A stretch of 64,000 nt of DNA, taken from Lasiodiplodia sp. COLG20. Taxonomy: Eukaryota > Ascomycota > Dothideomycetes > Botryosphaeriales > Botryosphaeriaceae. The DNA lies in the NCBI GenBank assembly GCA_009801085.1, contig VNWV01000002.1, forward strand, positions 4,774,001-4,838,000. The letters run 5' to 3'. A program made the position numbers and the translations under genes. Below are positions 11,355 to 23,291 of the stretch, piece by piece. Under the pieces are notes generated by a model, which was given only the letters and a program-made list of their open reading frames with translations, did not search any database and was not told the origin of the DNA. Position 1 is the first letter of the stretch, and each line of letters opens with the position of its first letter.

Positions 11355-14141
11355 GGCGCGCTGTAGGTGACGCTCAGGCAGGATGGAAGCAGTGGGAGAG
11401 GTGAAGCAGCAGTGCTGGCGTGAGTGTTGAAAATATGGCAGCCCACTTGACAAGTCGCCGCTGACGTCCGATCGCGGGGCAGTCGCAGGGCTGATAAGAT
11501 AGGCGGAATCTCTGGCCGCCCAGGCGCGTCCGGCAGCCCGCCCATAGCGCGCCGAGCCCTCAGCAGACGCGTTGCTTGCCTGACAAAACTCATCAACACA
11601 TCGCTACCTACGACGCAACTCATCAAGGCCGCAGTCTCGCGATGCCTGTTCGCATGAGGCAAAAAGATGCCGCCCGGCAGTTGACCATTAGCTCAGCTCA
11701 TTTCCGCTCGCTTATGTACGGCTGCGAGACAATTGGCAAGCCTGCGGGATCGTCACCAGCATTCGCCCAGCGCCCGTCCCGGAACAAACCTTCTTCCACG
11801 TTGTACCCTTGAGTTCTCAGCTGCGCGCCAAATTGCTCTGTAGGGAATCGAAACGACGTGGAGATGAAGCACGCACCGGCGTGGGACCGACGGCGGGGCA
11901 GCCGTCATGAAGCGCTCCGGAACTGTCCGATCGGATCTCTGCCTCCGGTCTGTGTGTCGCAGAGTTTGGAAGAAGGAAGCGCATGAAAGACACAGGTTTT
12001 ATGCTGGGGCTCGACTGACATCATGGCACACTGCGAGATCACGGCCTGCTCTGGCCCGATGTTGCGCAGCACAATATTGCGGGTCTAGACGGGCTCGTGT
12101 TGGTGTTTCTGCTGTTGTTTCAGCGCTCCGCCGGCTTCCTCTGGCGCAGACGGACCGTTGACAAATGGACGATCAGAGAGCGACTCGCGCGACTTGCAAG
12201 ACTCGGGCTCAGGCTGCGGGACTCTGGGGTAGCCGCGATGAGCGCATGCACCCCAGCTCGCTTGCGCGACCCGCCCCGGCGGCTCATGCACCTGCGCGTC
12301 TTTCTGGTGAAGATTCCGGTTCGCATGCGCAGTCGCGGCGACTAGGACGGGCGCGCGGACTGCCCAGCTTTTGCTGGCGGCGCAGAGCCGGCGGATCGAC
12401 TGACACGGCCCCGATGAGGCAGACGAGGTGTGACCCCCCGGGATCGCTGCGGCTCCAGGTTCAGCGTCCCCACGGAGAACCGGCCCCGTCGCCCAAAGTC
12501 GCTTGGTCTGTTCTCCCCTAACAGCTTTTCGACGAAAGGCCCGGGCAGCATATCCCGACTGTGAGCGAATCGCTGGCCAGGCCTCGGCCCCGACTTCGTG
12601 CCTACCGCCTGTCGTAAGAAGCTCCGCGAAAATTTCACGGTCTTGCTCCTAGCGCCCACACCGCTTGCCTCGAGAGTCGACGGCCTCTTCCATCTCGCAG
12701 ATCCGCCGGAGAAATTGCTCCGCTGCAAGTTCGTTCCTGCATGGCCACGAGACGCGCTGGAGCGCAGCCCGGCTGGAAAGCCTTTCCGCCATCCTGGACG
12801 GCTCCCAAGTTCCACGCCGCGCGCTCGTGGCCGGCTGTTCAATGCTTGTCGGTGCCTGATGGCCGTGTCTTCAGATTTATTGGGTGCTCGGATAGAAGGA
12901 GCGGGAGGGCTTCGTTGCAGGCCTCTCCCTGACCACCTCGATCCGCCGGGTCTGGAGTGCCACAGTATGCAGCACTCCGCTCCAGGCCTGGCCCGCCCCG
13001 AGTAGACGTTATTTCGACTACCTGCAGCGAGTAATGAGCGGCATTTTGCTGCCCGCCGAATCACAGCACGTCCTCGCCAGCCATCAGCAGGGAGCCCTCG
13101 CACAACGACCTTCTGTATGCAGCTCACTCACATGGCCTCCGTCGCAGCCACGCATTGCACCACCCGCCAAGCCTCTGTCCGTAACGTTATGCAAGAGGCT
13201 TGATCGCCGCTGTTTCAAGGGTGCCTCGCCGCCGCCTTGCCCGCCGCCGTTCTAGAAAGGTGACTGCTCGGGCCCGAGGTCAGGTGTGCGCGGCCAACAG
13301 AGCCGCCAGCCGGGGGCCAGCGCTGCTGGCAAGCTCCGTCTCGCGGTGCCGGTGGGTTCGGCACTTCTTGCTCGTTGAATGCTACACGATGACAACACGG
13401 CACGAGGATGCCCAAACGCTTGCATGCTGCGCACCCGGGGCGCCACACGACACTACCACCGCCGGTCCCACCCTGGGGCCACCTGGGGTCGCCGCTGTGG
13501 GCGGCGGCGGCGCCCGGCGGGCAGCAGCCTCGGCCCTCCGTGGTAGCGTTTCCGGCTCCTTGCCCGGCACTGAAACGGCAGTATCGCTCGCGGGGGCTGC
13601 TCAATCAGCCAATATCCGCGTTTATTGGCTTCCCCAGGTTCCGTTTCTTAGTGGACGGCGGGCGTCTGACAAGCGTGAGGTGCTGGCGATCCTTGGGCCT
13701 CCTGCCATCTGCCACTCCATCTCGTTTACGGCAACCCATGCTCCGCCCGTCCCTTGATTTTTGATGCGGGCTGCAGCTAGTCCCCCGGCACATGGGACTG
13801 CAACGCCGGCGATAGCCACCCAACGGAGCCAAGCGTCCACTCTAAGGCGAATGGAAGCCACTGCCCTAGCGCACGGGGCGTTCTGCTCGACTTCCCTGAG
13901 CTATACCCCGCGCACTCCGCGTTTGTCCAGGTATATGGTACCTAGGCACACCGCAAAATCCGCCATAGAGAGTCCCTTAGTCCCTTCATGATCTGCTAGC
14001 CGCTCCTCGCATGTTTGTTTTCTCCTCCCCAGCGCCTCCGATTTCTATTGCGCGCGCCAGACGCGAATTTTCCCTCTCTTCTCCGTCCACTCAACCTCGC
14101 GTTCTCGGTACCATTTGTCCCGAGCGCTACTAAGCTCCGAA
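11355..14141. other. long GC-rich intergenic region upstream of xlnR
   Basis: 2.8 kb between divergent genes. GC-rich DNA gives many overlapping ORFs in all frames (the largest 261 codons, 12342..13127 minus), with Arg/Ser/Pro-biased composition and no domain. I read it as promoter and leader of the XlnR gene plus the ALDH promoter. No tRNA or repeat was recognised. Confidence 0.55.
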
Positions 14142-17100
14142 ATGCTCTCCACCGGCCTCCATCAGTACACTATTTCGGCCTTCAATCAGCTGCCGTCCTC
14201 GAATCTCTTAAACCATGAGCAGCACCTGCCTTCGCAGCGCATATCCACCGCCGGCTTGGATGCCCTCGCCCAGAGCTCGCAGTACGCGCTGCAGCACTAT
14301 CCACACACGCCACATCATGTGCTAGACGGAAAAACTTTTGGCAAGCAAAGACATCACCCATATGTAAATTTGCCCGCGTCGTCTGGTTCCCGGAATCAGA
14401 AGTCGAACATGGTGCCCGATCGCACTGGCCGTCACTCGAATGCCCCAGTGAGGAGGCGGATCAGCAGAGCCTGCGACCAATGTAACCAGCTCAGAACGAA
14501 ATGCGATGGGAAAGCCCCATGCGCGCACTGCATCGGTAGGTGGCTGACGATCCTGACTCGAGTGGAAATACTGACCACCAGAAGAATTCGGCCTGACCTG
14601 CGAGTACATGCGGGAGCGCAAAAAGAGGGGCAAGGCTTCCCGCAAAGAAATAGCGGCCCAGCAGGCTGCTGCCGCCGCCGCCGCCGCCGCTGAAGCCGGT
14701 AACACGAGTCCCTCGTCAGCAAATGGCTATCCCAGTGAGGAGCAACAGGGCAACAGCCCTGGCCAAACTCACGAGAGGGAAAATCAGCACAAGCTCCCGG
14801 GACCTGACCTCCCACCGCCTAGCAATGGAGCACAGCGATCTGCCAGCATCGGGAGCCATAACGAGATCAATGGCGCAGCACATTACGACATGCACCACGT
14901 AGGCAGGTATGGTTCTGTGGGTGACATCTCGGAAAACGGTGGGCATCATCAGATGGCTGGGCCAGCCGACGGTCTGGTGACTGGTCTCGCAACGCCACGT
15001 CTGTCCACAAACGGAGTCCACGACCGCAACCTTCACATGATGAACATGTCAGACTACGGCTCCATGGACGATTACCAGCGAGCTGTCGGATCGCCCGGCG
15101 CCGTGAACGGGAGTATGATGCTGCAGAACGGCGGGGCCGTCATGCACCACCCCCTTCTTGCCACCAACGGCATGCAAGCCTACGGCGACAACTCCTACAC
15201 CATGCTTAGCCCTCAAAGCCAACATGGACAGCAGAACGGATTTCGGATACCACCAGGGGAGAGTCCGCTTGCGGGATTTCTAGGCAACTCACCGGTTGCT
15301 GGCTCTCCTGGGTGGCTCTCTCTACCATCGCCTTCTGCGGCTTTGTACTCGCAACAACACATGGGAAATTCACAAACCCTCCGATATCCAGTCTTGAAAC
15401 CGCTGCTACCATACCTGCAAGGAATCATCCCGGTCTACCTCGCCTGCGACCTCTTGGAGCTGTACTTTCAGAGTGCTAGCTCTGCTTTCATGCAGCCCGT
15501 ATCACCGTACGTGCTCGGCTATGTGTTCAGAAAACGATCCTTTTTGCGGCATAACAACCCTCGCGTGTGCAGCCCGGCCCTCCTGGCAAGCATGCTCTGG
15601 ATAGGCGCACAGACCCACGAGTCGGCTTTCCTCACATCGCCCCCTTCAACCCGTGGCAAAGTGTGCCAGAAGTTGCTCGAGCTGACCATCAGCTTGTTGA
15701 AACCACTCATCCATACTCCGGATGCAAGCAACCATGCCTCGCCAAACTTTGCTGCCAACACGGTCATCAACGGCGTCGCATTAGGTGGTTTCGGAGTAGC
15801 AAACCCGATATCTGGGCGGTTGGCAGAGACTGAGGGTGGAACCCCCGGCGCGGCAGCAGCACTCGACGACATTGTAACGTACATGCACCTGGCTGTGGTT
15901 GTATCTGCCAGTGAGTACAAGGCTGCAAGCTTGCGGTGGTGGAATGCTGCCTGGTCGTTGGCAAGGGAGTTGAAGCTGAACAGGGAGCTTCCACCAAGCC
16001 CTCCAGCCCCTGGTCGAGAGACAGGAGAGGACGCCGATGCGGAAGGGGAAGTCGACATGGATGTTGATATGAACGGGATGAACCACGGCCTGAATGGGCA
16101 GGTGCACACGCCGGGAACGATCTCGGAGGAAGAGCGCGAGGAAAGAAGGAGGATATGGTGGCTCCTCTACACCATGGATCGCCACTTAGCCCTTTGTTAC
16201 AACCGACCACTGTTTTTGCTCGATGTCGAATGCGAGGAGCTGCTGCAGCCGGTCGAGGAGTCGAGATGGCAGACAGGGGACTACTACACAGGAAACTCGG
16301 ACCAATACTCGGACTCGTCATCACCATACTACCGACGCAGAGGCCCATCTTTCGAAGTCACTGGACACTCGATTTTTGGATACTTTACACCTTTGATGAC
16401 GATACTAGGAGCCATTGTCGACCTCAACCACGCCCGGAACCACCCCAGATTCGGCAGCCGGTTCCGCAACGGCGATGAGTGGGATCACTACGCTTCGGAG
16501 CTTTCGCAGCAGTTGGAGGCCTACGGACGGAGCCTGGAGGAGTTTGAGAAGCGCTTCACGAGCAACCTGACGGCTGGAAATGACAACGACGCAGCGGAAA
16601 ACGGCAACCGCGACGCAGGCACACCGTCGGCGCATTCGGTCAATTCATCGGGCTCCCGGATCACTGAATCGATCATCCAGACAAAGATTGTGGTAGCGTA
16701 TGCCACACATCTCATGCATACGCTCCACATCCTGGTCAACGGCAAGTGGGACCCGATTTCTCTCCTGGACGACAACGACCTATGGATCTCGTCACAGTCA
16801 TTTGTGACAGCTACAGGGCATGCAGTGTCGGCTGCAGAGGCGCTTAGCGACATCCTCGAACACGACCCGGACCTCAGCTTCATGCCCTTCTTCTTCGGCA
16901 TGTACCTGCTCCAGGGCTCGTTTCTCCTGCTGCTCATCGCCGACAAGCTGCAAGGCGAGGCAAGTCCCAGCGTGGTCAAGGCATGCGAGACAATTGTGCG
17001 AGCACACGAGGCTTGCGTAGTTACGCTCAACACCGAGTATCAGGTAAGATTAGCACCCTGGTCGCACATGATTCGTAGACATGGTGCTGATAGTTGGCAG

Positions 17101-17244
17101 CGCAATTTCCGCAAAGTCATGCGGTCAGCACTCGCGCAAGTGCGGGGGCGGTGCCTGGAGGACTTCGGCGAGCAGCAACAGCGGCGGCGCGAGGTGCTGG
17201 CGCTGTACCGGTGGACGGGCGACGGAAGCGGCCTTGCGCTCTGA
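14142..17244 (+). CDS. xlnR: xylanolytic transcriptional activator XlnR/Xyr1
   Basis: Exons 14142..14535, 14585..17043 and 17101..17244, introns 49 and 57 bp, 998 residues. A Zn2Cys6 binuclear cluster at about residues 109-138 (CDQCNQLRTKC...CAHC...FGLTC) is followed by the basic linker ERKKRGKAS typical of XlnR/Xyr1. The fungal-specific TF domain matches XlnR throughout (SPYVLGYVFRKRSF, SEYKAASLRWWNAAWSLAREL, EEREERRRIWWLLYTMDRHL), and the C-terminus ends ALYRWTGDGSGLAL as in the family. XlnR activates xylanase, cellulase and pentose-catabolic genes on D-xylose in the nucleus. A poly-Ala tract (GCC repeat) follows the zinc cluster. The first intron ends in a tandem CAGAAG acceptor; I chose the second AG because it gives the family sequence. 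The second intron is 57 bp and stop-free. Confidence 0.95.
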
Positions 17245-20200
17245 CGATCCCCTCCAATCTCTCTCAGTGATTGATTTCCGACAGGGCGGGATGGATGCTC
17301 ACGGAAGGCTGCGCCGTTTCATTTTCTCTTGTTGCTTCATTCGCTCGCCACTTTTTGCTTCCGAGCCCACGTGCATGTCTGGTACTCTTGGCAAGAGAGA
17401 AGGATCTGCTTATATCGGGCTGTGATATTGGCGCTCTGGGCATGTGTCTTTGAAATATACCCGTTGGTTTGGTTCGTTGCACGCATCTCACACGAGGCAA
17501 AACCCAAAAAAACACCGGTTTGTGCCGTTTGGATTTGTTTTTGGCAGCTCGCATTGCAGGTTTCGGGACGTGCTCCTTGCGTATTACTTCACGATGTGAC
17601 TTGGGCTGAAGAAGAAACGGAGCGAGGCTTTGCGCTTCCAGTCGATCTCCGCGCATGACGCATTTTGGATGAACGGAAGGCCCCGAAACAGTTGGGGTTC
17701 AGACACAATCCATGCGGCTCATCATCGACCCAGCCTGCAGCCCATTCATCGGCCGGGCGCATCGACTGCGACGCACTAGCTCCGGCATCTGACGCAGGAC
17801 CTGCTTTCCGGCCAGCGGCAGTCAGCCAGCCGTTCTCTCTCATGTAGCGCCGCACGTTTTAGCCCCGCCGCCCCATTTATTTCCTGTCAACGGTCTAGCC
17901 TCTGGATGTATGTACGGTGCCGCCAGCGCTAGCATTGCCTAGCTTACCACGACTGCAGTCCGTAGATTGGGGCTTCATGGAAAAGAGCCAACAAGAGCCA
18001 GTCGTTCCCGAGCCACCGGCATCATCGCCACTGACAACAAACCTCCCAGTATTTGGAAAACAAAAAGAGGTCATCATTATTGTTGCACTTCTCAGCATAC
18101 GTCCTCCAAGACGCCACGCGATCAAAAACCGAGTACGATCATCATCAGATTTGTCGCCCCCTTGTCTCATCTTGCTCTTGGGAACGGCTGCAGCATTCGC
18201 GGATCAGCCTGCCCTTGCCAGGGCATGCATGGCTCATCGCCGCCCCCATGCGATATGCGCCGCCACACCCATCATTCTCCCCCACACAGAGCACCCCCGC
18301 CTGCAGCTGCCCTCTTTGCTGCCCTCACGCGGCGCAGCACGTGGCGATGTTGGAGGCCTCAGCAAGTGGTCCAATTTCAGCCGCAGGCAGGGAGGGGTGG
18401 GGGCAGAATAGTGACAAGGCTCTTTTGCGTCTGCTTGTGGTTGTGGTGGTCGTGGTTTAGGTAGATGATGGGCCCTTGCGTCAGCAGCCACCCATGCACA
18501 CAATGCATCTCCCCCTCCGTCCCGCCACCGCGTTCGCGTTCGCGCTTGCCGCTCCCGCTCCGCCGAACTCCCATTTAGCCTGAATTGTTAAAGGACAGCA
18601 TCATCCAGCTTTCGAACTTCTTCAGCAAATCAGTTGACCCATTTCCTGGTATTTCAATTTGATATGCTTTGTAGCTTGATTACCTTGAGCTACTCTTTTC
18701 GGTTTAAGATAGAATTAGAGGACAGGAAAATCGCCGGCTGAGCGCTTGTATGGTAAAGATGGTCACGTTCCCGCTCGGAAGCATCATATCGAGATAGTCA
18801 GACGTGCTTCTCTTTTCGGGCTTGCGGCGAAGAGCTTGACACGCTGCTTTGCCCCAAAGCGCTCATTGCAGAGTACATCATGGGATCAAAACGGGCCTTT
18901 CCGCTCCCCACCCCCCAAGCTTCTGGGAATCCGAAACATTCGGACTCGCGGCCAGCAAACTCCGTCGGGCATTTTCGAAGCTTCCTTTTCTCTGCCTACT
19001 TTCCACACCCCCACCCCTGCGCAGACAACAGCGCACCATGGGACATCCGTTTAGGGACAGACCCCGCGGTTCCTGCATGGAGCTTACCGCATCCGAGTGT
19101 ATCAGGGGATCAACACTCTGCGTCGTTCCTTTACCACTACGGCTTTTAGTTGGCTAACAAAATGAACGCATCACGATGGCATGCTGGTGTCACGCCAGAA
19201 AAGAACAGGCAGAAGCCATCACTGCTTCACTCCGTTCTCTCCATTTGGCACCTGGATCAGCTCTTTATTCATTTACTTGCTACGGAACCTGTTTTCTACT
19301 GCGCACTACTGCGGCATGCTCTGTAGGAGGACATTGCTGCTCTTGCCCTGTGGCAATGCAATGCAGGCCCCCTTCACTCCCTCCCTCTCTCTCGCGCTCT
19401 CTCATTTCCGGCTTTCTGTTTCCCTTTAGACTAAAGGAGTGATGTTAGTTGCCCGTCCAACATATTTGCGGGGAACTGGTTCCTTTTCCCTGCCATATAT
19501 CGTCGGCATCTCCGAGAGCCGCACTGACCTGCATGTATATCGGGGTTAAGCAATGGCGCAATCCCGAAGAGGGCTGTCAGGCCGAACGGCACTTTCGGAG
19601 TTATCCATTGGCAGCACAGTGGGGAACGAGTTTTCCTGGAAACTGAGGGTTGCTAATGGCAGGGGGCTCTCCAAATAATAATCGGGGGCGGTTCACGCGC
19701 AAGAAGGCAGAGCGGAAGCAACGCCGAAGTAAAGCTTGGGCTTACCACTCAGTCGGGTTCCTAACCATTAGGTGTTGGGTGTTATTGTTGCTGATCGAGT
19801 GACCTTTTGGTCGATTTTCATGTCCGCCACCGGGCCGATCATATCTGGTGGATGCTATTGCATCAGGGATTATTGGCTGTCGTTTTTCTTTTCTTGCTTT
19901 TCTCGACGAGGCTCTTTGTCTCACCATTTGCTTGCGGGGAGCCTGGCTGCACATCCGATGATCAAGCTCAAAGGGACGGCCGGAGAGATGGCCACCGGGT
20001 CCATGTGATTAGGCTTCGCCGCAGCAGGTCAACCGCCTTTGCCCTGTGGCCTGTTGCGAAGATTTCTCCCCTGCGGATCTGGGCTACATTTGCCGCAAGC
20101 TTCGACGATAATGGCATAGGACGCGGGAAAGCGGTCCGTTGCACGCACGAGTAAGTCGTCACCTACGGGGACGGTGTTTTGCATGCTCTTCACCCGCATC

Positions 20201-20540
20201 GAGCTCTTGGCGCTATTGAAACTACTCATGATGTTTAGCTAAATGAGGTCCTATATTTGTGAAAGGGTTTCGGGTCTTGCCGAAGTGCTCGATGACAGCT
20301 CTGGGTACGTATTACGAGGGGAAATCACCTCCAAAGCTTATTGCCACTAGCTCTTATGCTGAGCACTGCAAGACAACGGTCGTGTGAAGGCCTTCAAGAG
20401 AGTTTTGCCTTCGGGCAGCAGGACAGACGGCATGGCCACTCATCAACCCAGCATTACAAACACGACTCATGAGATGGCAGGGGTTATAATCACCACCCTC
20501 TAGATCACTCCACCAAACCCAAACAAAATCAAGATCCACC
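17245..20540. other. long gene-poor region downstream of xlnR
   Basis: 3.3 kb without a convincing gene. ORFs are short and overlap in all frames. No tRNA signature, transposon or tandem array was recognised. It could hold UTRs or noncoding transcripts, which sequence alone does not show. Confidence 0.5.
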
Positions 20541-20964
20541 ATGAGATTCACTAAAAGGTATGCTTAGCCGTAAGCGATTATCTGTGAGCATTCTGTTGAG
20601 GCCCAGACACCGCCTTTTCTCGCCACATTGGACGATAATCAGAGATATACGGAGACCAAATTCCAGTACGACAGGAACATTGCAAGCGAGCAGCATTATG
20701 AGTCGGCCAAAGGCCCGTTTCAGGACTCTTCGCTCACCGCCTCGAACACGAAGAGGAAGCGCCTTCAGTCGTGAATGGGGATCTCGAAGGTCGTTTCGGG
20801 AAGCATCACACAATAGAAATAACAGAAGCGATATTATACTAAGCAGGGCACGTAGGATCAAAAACGGGGAATCGAGATTAGCAGTAGCTCTCAATCGAGT
20901 ACATAGTCTGGGCAGACAGGGATCCGACTCGGATCCACTTGCTTTTTCTCGTTTTTTATGGTAG
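20541..20964 (+). CDS. doubtful small Arg/Ser-rich protein
   Basis: A possible two-exon gene. The ATG at 20541 follows an A/C-rich leader of the kind seen before fungal starts, with exon 20541..20557 (MRFTK), a 49-bp GTATGC...CCCAG intron and exon 20607..20964. The frame closes to 124 residues. The product is very basic (many RR, SR) with no domain I know, and no good branch site is visible. It may be a chance ORF. Confidence 0.2.
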
Positions 20965-22413
20965 TTTCAAACTTTCAGACCCGAAAAGTAGGCCTGCCGA
21001 CCGTGTCCCAGATCTCGAACTTGAAAGGAACGCGTTCGTTTCGGCGCGGGACTCATATGCACTGCATGTTCACAACGCGTGACCGGTACAGGGAGTCTCT
21101 GCAGACTGTACGGGCAGTCAACCCAAGCAATTGAGTTATCAGGTGGCACAGGTGAGCGGTGTGTCGGGTGGTCGACGATGGAGGAGGGGGCCCATGTAGA
21201 CAATCCCTTTGTTTCTGCTCCAACGATCCAATTCAGCCACCGCCGCCTTGCGACGTCAGAAGTTTGGTGAACGGGAAGGGGGGGCCAAGGGAAAGAGTGG
21301 ATCCCAACCGGGGTCCTGTGTGGGATCGAAGTGCGCGCTTCACAGGGTCCCCACACAGACCCAGGCGTGTCAGTCGGAAAGACGGGAAATGATTCCGGCG
21401 ATAATGCGCTATAGTCTGATCTGCTAATAACAAGGACGGCGATCCCGTCAGAAACGCGCTGCAGCTGCCCTTCTGAAAATCATGTACAACAATGAGCGGA
21501 AGCTGCGCGCCCGGTTTTCTTGTTTGCCTGTCGGCTGCAGCCGGGGTCGGAAGGTTTGGCGTGACTGCATGGTGATGAGCCACAGACATGGTTGTTGCAG
21601 CTTTGAGTGTGATTGAGGGTCAGTAGCAAGCGTCTTCCGCTCCTCTTTGCTATGTGCTTGCAGCCTGTACTACCAACAGTCATGTCAGTGGGGTTCAAAC
21701 AGGGAGGATATCGGTCCATCTGTTAGAGTGTTCTGCAAACGAGCACACTCAGTAGTCATGTAGCTGATCAAAGACTATTGAGAAGCTACTGGCGATGAAA
21801 ATATGTGCACAATGAACTTCCTAAGGGTTTTTGACATGGAGAACCCGCAGCTGATGAAGACCGCTCAGTCTCTATCACTTTCCAACGGTGGTGGCGCGCA
21901 TCCGACTTCCGTACGAGGAGTCGGATGGGCCAATTCACAGTCACTTGCATTGAAAAATCTCGTACGTCGCCTCGAATGTGAGAGATCTGGTCTATGAAAC
22001 CCACCAGAAGCGATACTAGTTGGTTGAGCATTCCCTCTCAAGAGCTACGGATGGTTTCACAGGCTGTACCATAGCCTTGACAACAGATAGCGGCCTCTAG
22101 TAGAGTTGGGCTGAAAAGATCATTGCCAACTCTCAAAGGTGACGTTTGGGTACTCCCTCGAGCGGCGACTCCATCGTCGGGGCTATGCAGGGCTGCGCGC
22201 GGGAGCTCCCCGGTCCTCCGCGGAGCTCCGGGGAGCCGCTATCAGCGTCTATACTCCATTCTTTGAAAGGGACAGTGAGGAGATGGATCCACAGACACTC
22301 TACGAACGATGTAAGATGCCGCTTCTCATGATCGGATTAACGCTCTTGTGAGCACCAGCCTGTTTCCGGGAACTTCATGCTCACAGAACAAAAGGATACC
22401 ACGAAGGAGGAGT
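20965..22413. other. gene-poor region with a GC-rich near-palindrome
   Basis: 1.4 kb without a convincing gene. The one visible structure is a 32-bp near-perfect palindrome at 22205..22236. Confidence 0.5.
22205..22236. repeat. GC-rich near-perfect palindrome / hairpin
   Basis: Arms GCTCCCCGG and CCGGGGAGC (9 bp) flank an inner palindrome CTCCGCGGAG. Overall 14 of 16 positions pair around one centre. It could form a hairpin in RNA or DNA, or be a dimeric protein site. No gene context decides. Confidence 0.6.
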
Positions 22414-23010
22414 TCAGACCACCGACCCTACACGGATCACCAGCGAGCAAGAATGATACACGTCTGCCCGGCAGCTACTCTTCAGCCCATCCGTCATGAT
22501 GGCCACGTCCCACTGCTCACGATCTAGAATCTCCCCCTTCACCCCTCGCCCGTCCCGCAACGCAGCATCGGACCAAACACCTAAACCATATCGCACGAAA
22601 CCGCCATCCACCCGACCCCTCTCCACATTCATGCCCGCATACTCCTCCTTGCTTCTCGAGTCCAGTCCGGTCCGGCCTTCCACGGCTGCTCGCACTTCCG
22701 ACGGTGGCGCAATGCGTTCCCCCCTCTTCCATTCATACCCCGATCCCGAAGCCCGCCGCTTGTTTTGCATGTACACGTCATGCATATTCGAGCTTGGCGC
22801 ATTGATTGTTTCGTGGCGAAACAATGGGAAAGCAGCTGAAACGACGTCGTGGTGATGATTGTGTGGGGGGCCGTGGCGTCGGTGCAAAATGGCGAAACGT
22901 GGCTGTCGCAGGGTGTTGGGCTGGTAACACAAGAGAGATGATGTGGCGCGAAGTTGTTGTTGGTGAAAGGAGGAGAGGTGTAGGACTCGACCATGGTGCT
23001 GGCGGTACAC
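22414..23010 (-). CDS. hypothetical protein
   Basis: An uninterrupted 198-residue frame on the minus strand starting MYRQHHGRVLHL. The N-terminal half is His/Gln/Pro-rich. The C-terminal 110 residues have a more ordinary globular composition (for example KGEILDREQWDVAIMTDGL). I know no family for it. It lies downstream of the 3' end of the CCA1-TTI2 gene in the same orientation. It could be a chance ORF in GC-rich DNA. Confidence 0.35.
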   Translation of the reverse strand: MYRQHHGRVLHLSSFHQQQLRATSSLLCYQPNTLRQPRFAILHRRHGPPHNHHHDVVSAAFPLFRHETINAPSSNMHDVYMQNKRRASGSGYEWKRGERIAPPSEVRAAVEGRTGLDSRSKEEYAGMNVERGRVDGGFVRYGLGVWSDAALRDGRGVKGEILDREQWDVAIMTDGLKSSCRADVYHSCSLVIRVGSVV

Positions 23011-23291
23011 ATTGAGCGGTTAGTTTATACTTTATATGGCGTGTCAAAAGCCGGAAGACATTATTTGGTCCTGTATTTGACTCATATGCCCAATGAGACC
23101 CAAAGCTTATCCAATTCCTCTGCGAGGTGACGGTGTGTTTGTAGGAGTAGCAAGATATTGATGGCACGGAAGACCACGAGGCTCTGTCTTTCGAGATCAC
23201 ACGAAGCCACAACTTCAATGTTCATAGCGATCGATATTTCCTCTTTCACAAAAAATAGTACGTCTTCGTACCACCCGCGATGGGCTGCAAT

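Noticed and set aside
12342..13127. 261-codon minus-strand ORF upstream of xlnR
   Set aside because: GC-rich DNA keeps several frames open at once. Composition is Arg/Gly/Ser-biased, with no domain, splice support or leader-like context.
20529..20894. Minus-strand ORF with a signal-peptide-like hydrophobic start
   Set aside because: No ATG at its beginning (TTG), no splice structure, and no cysteine pattern of a secreted protein.
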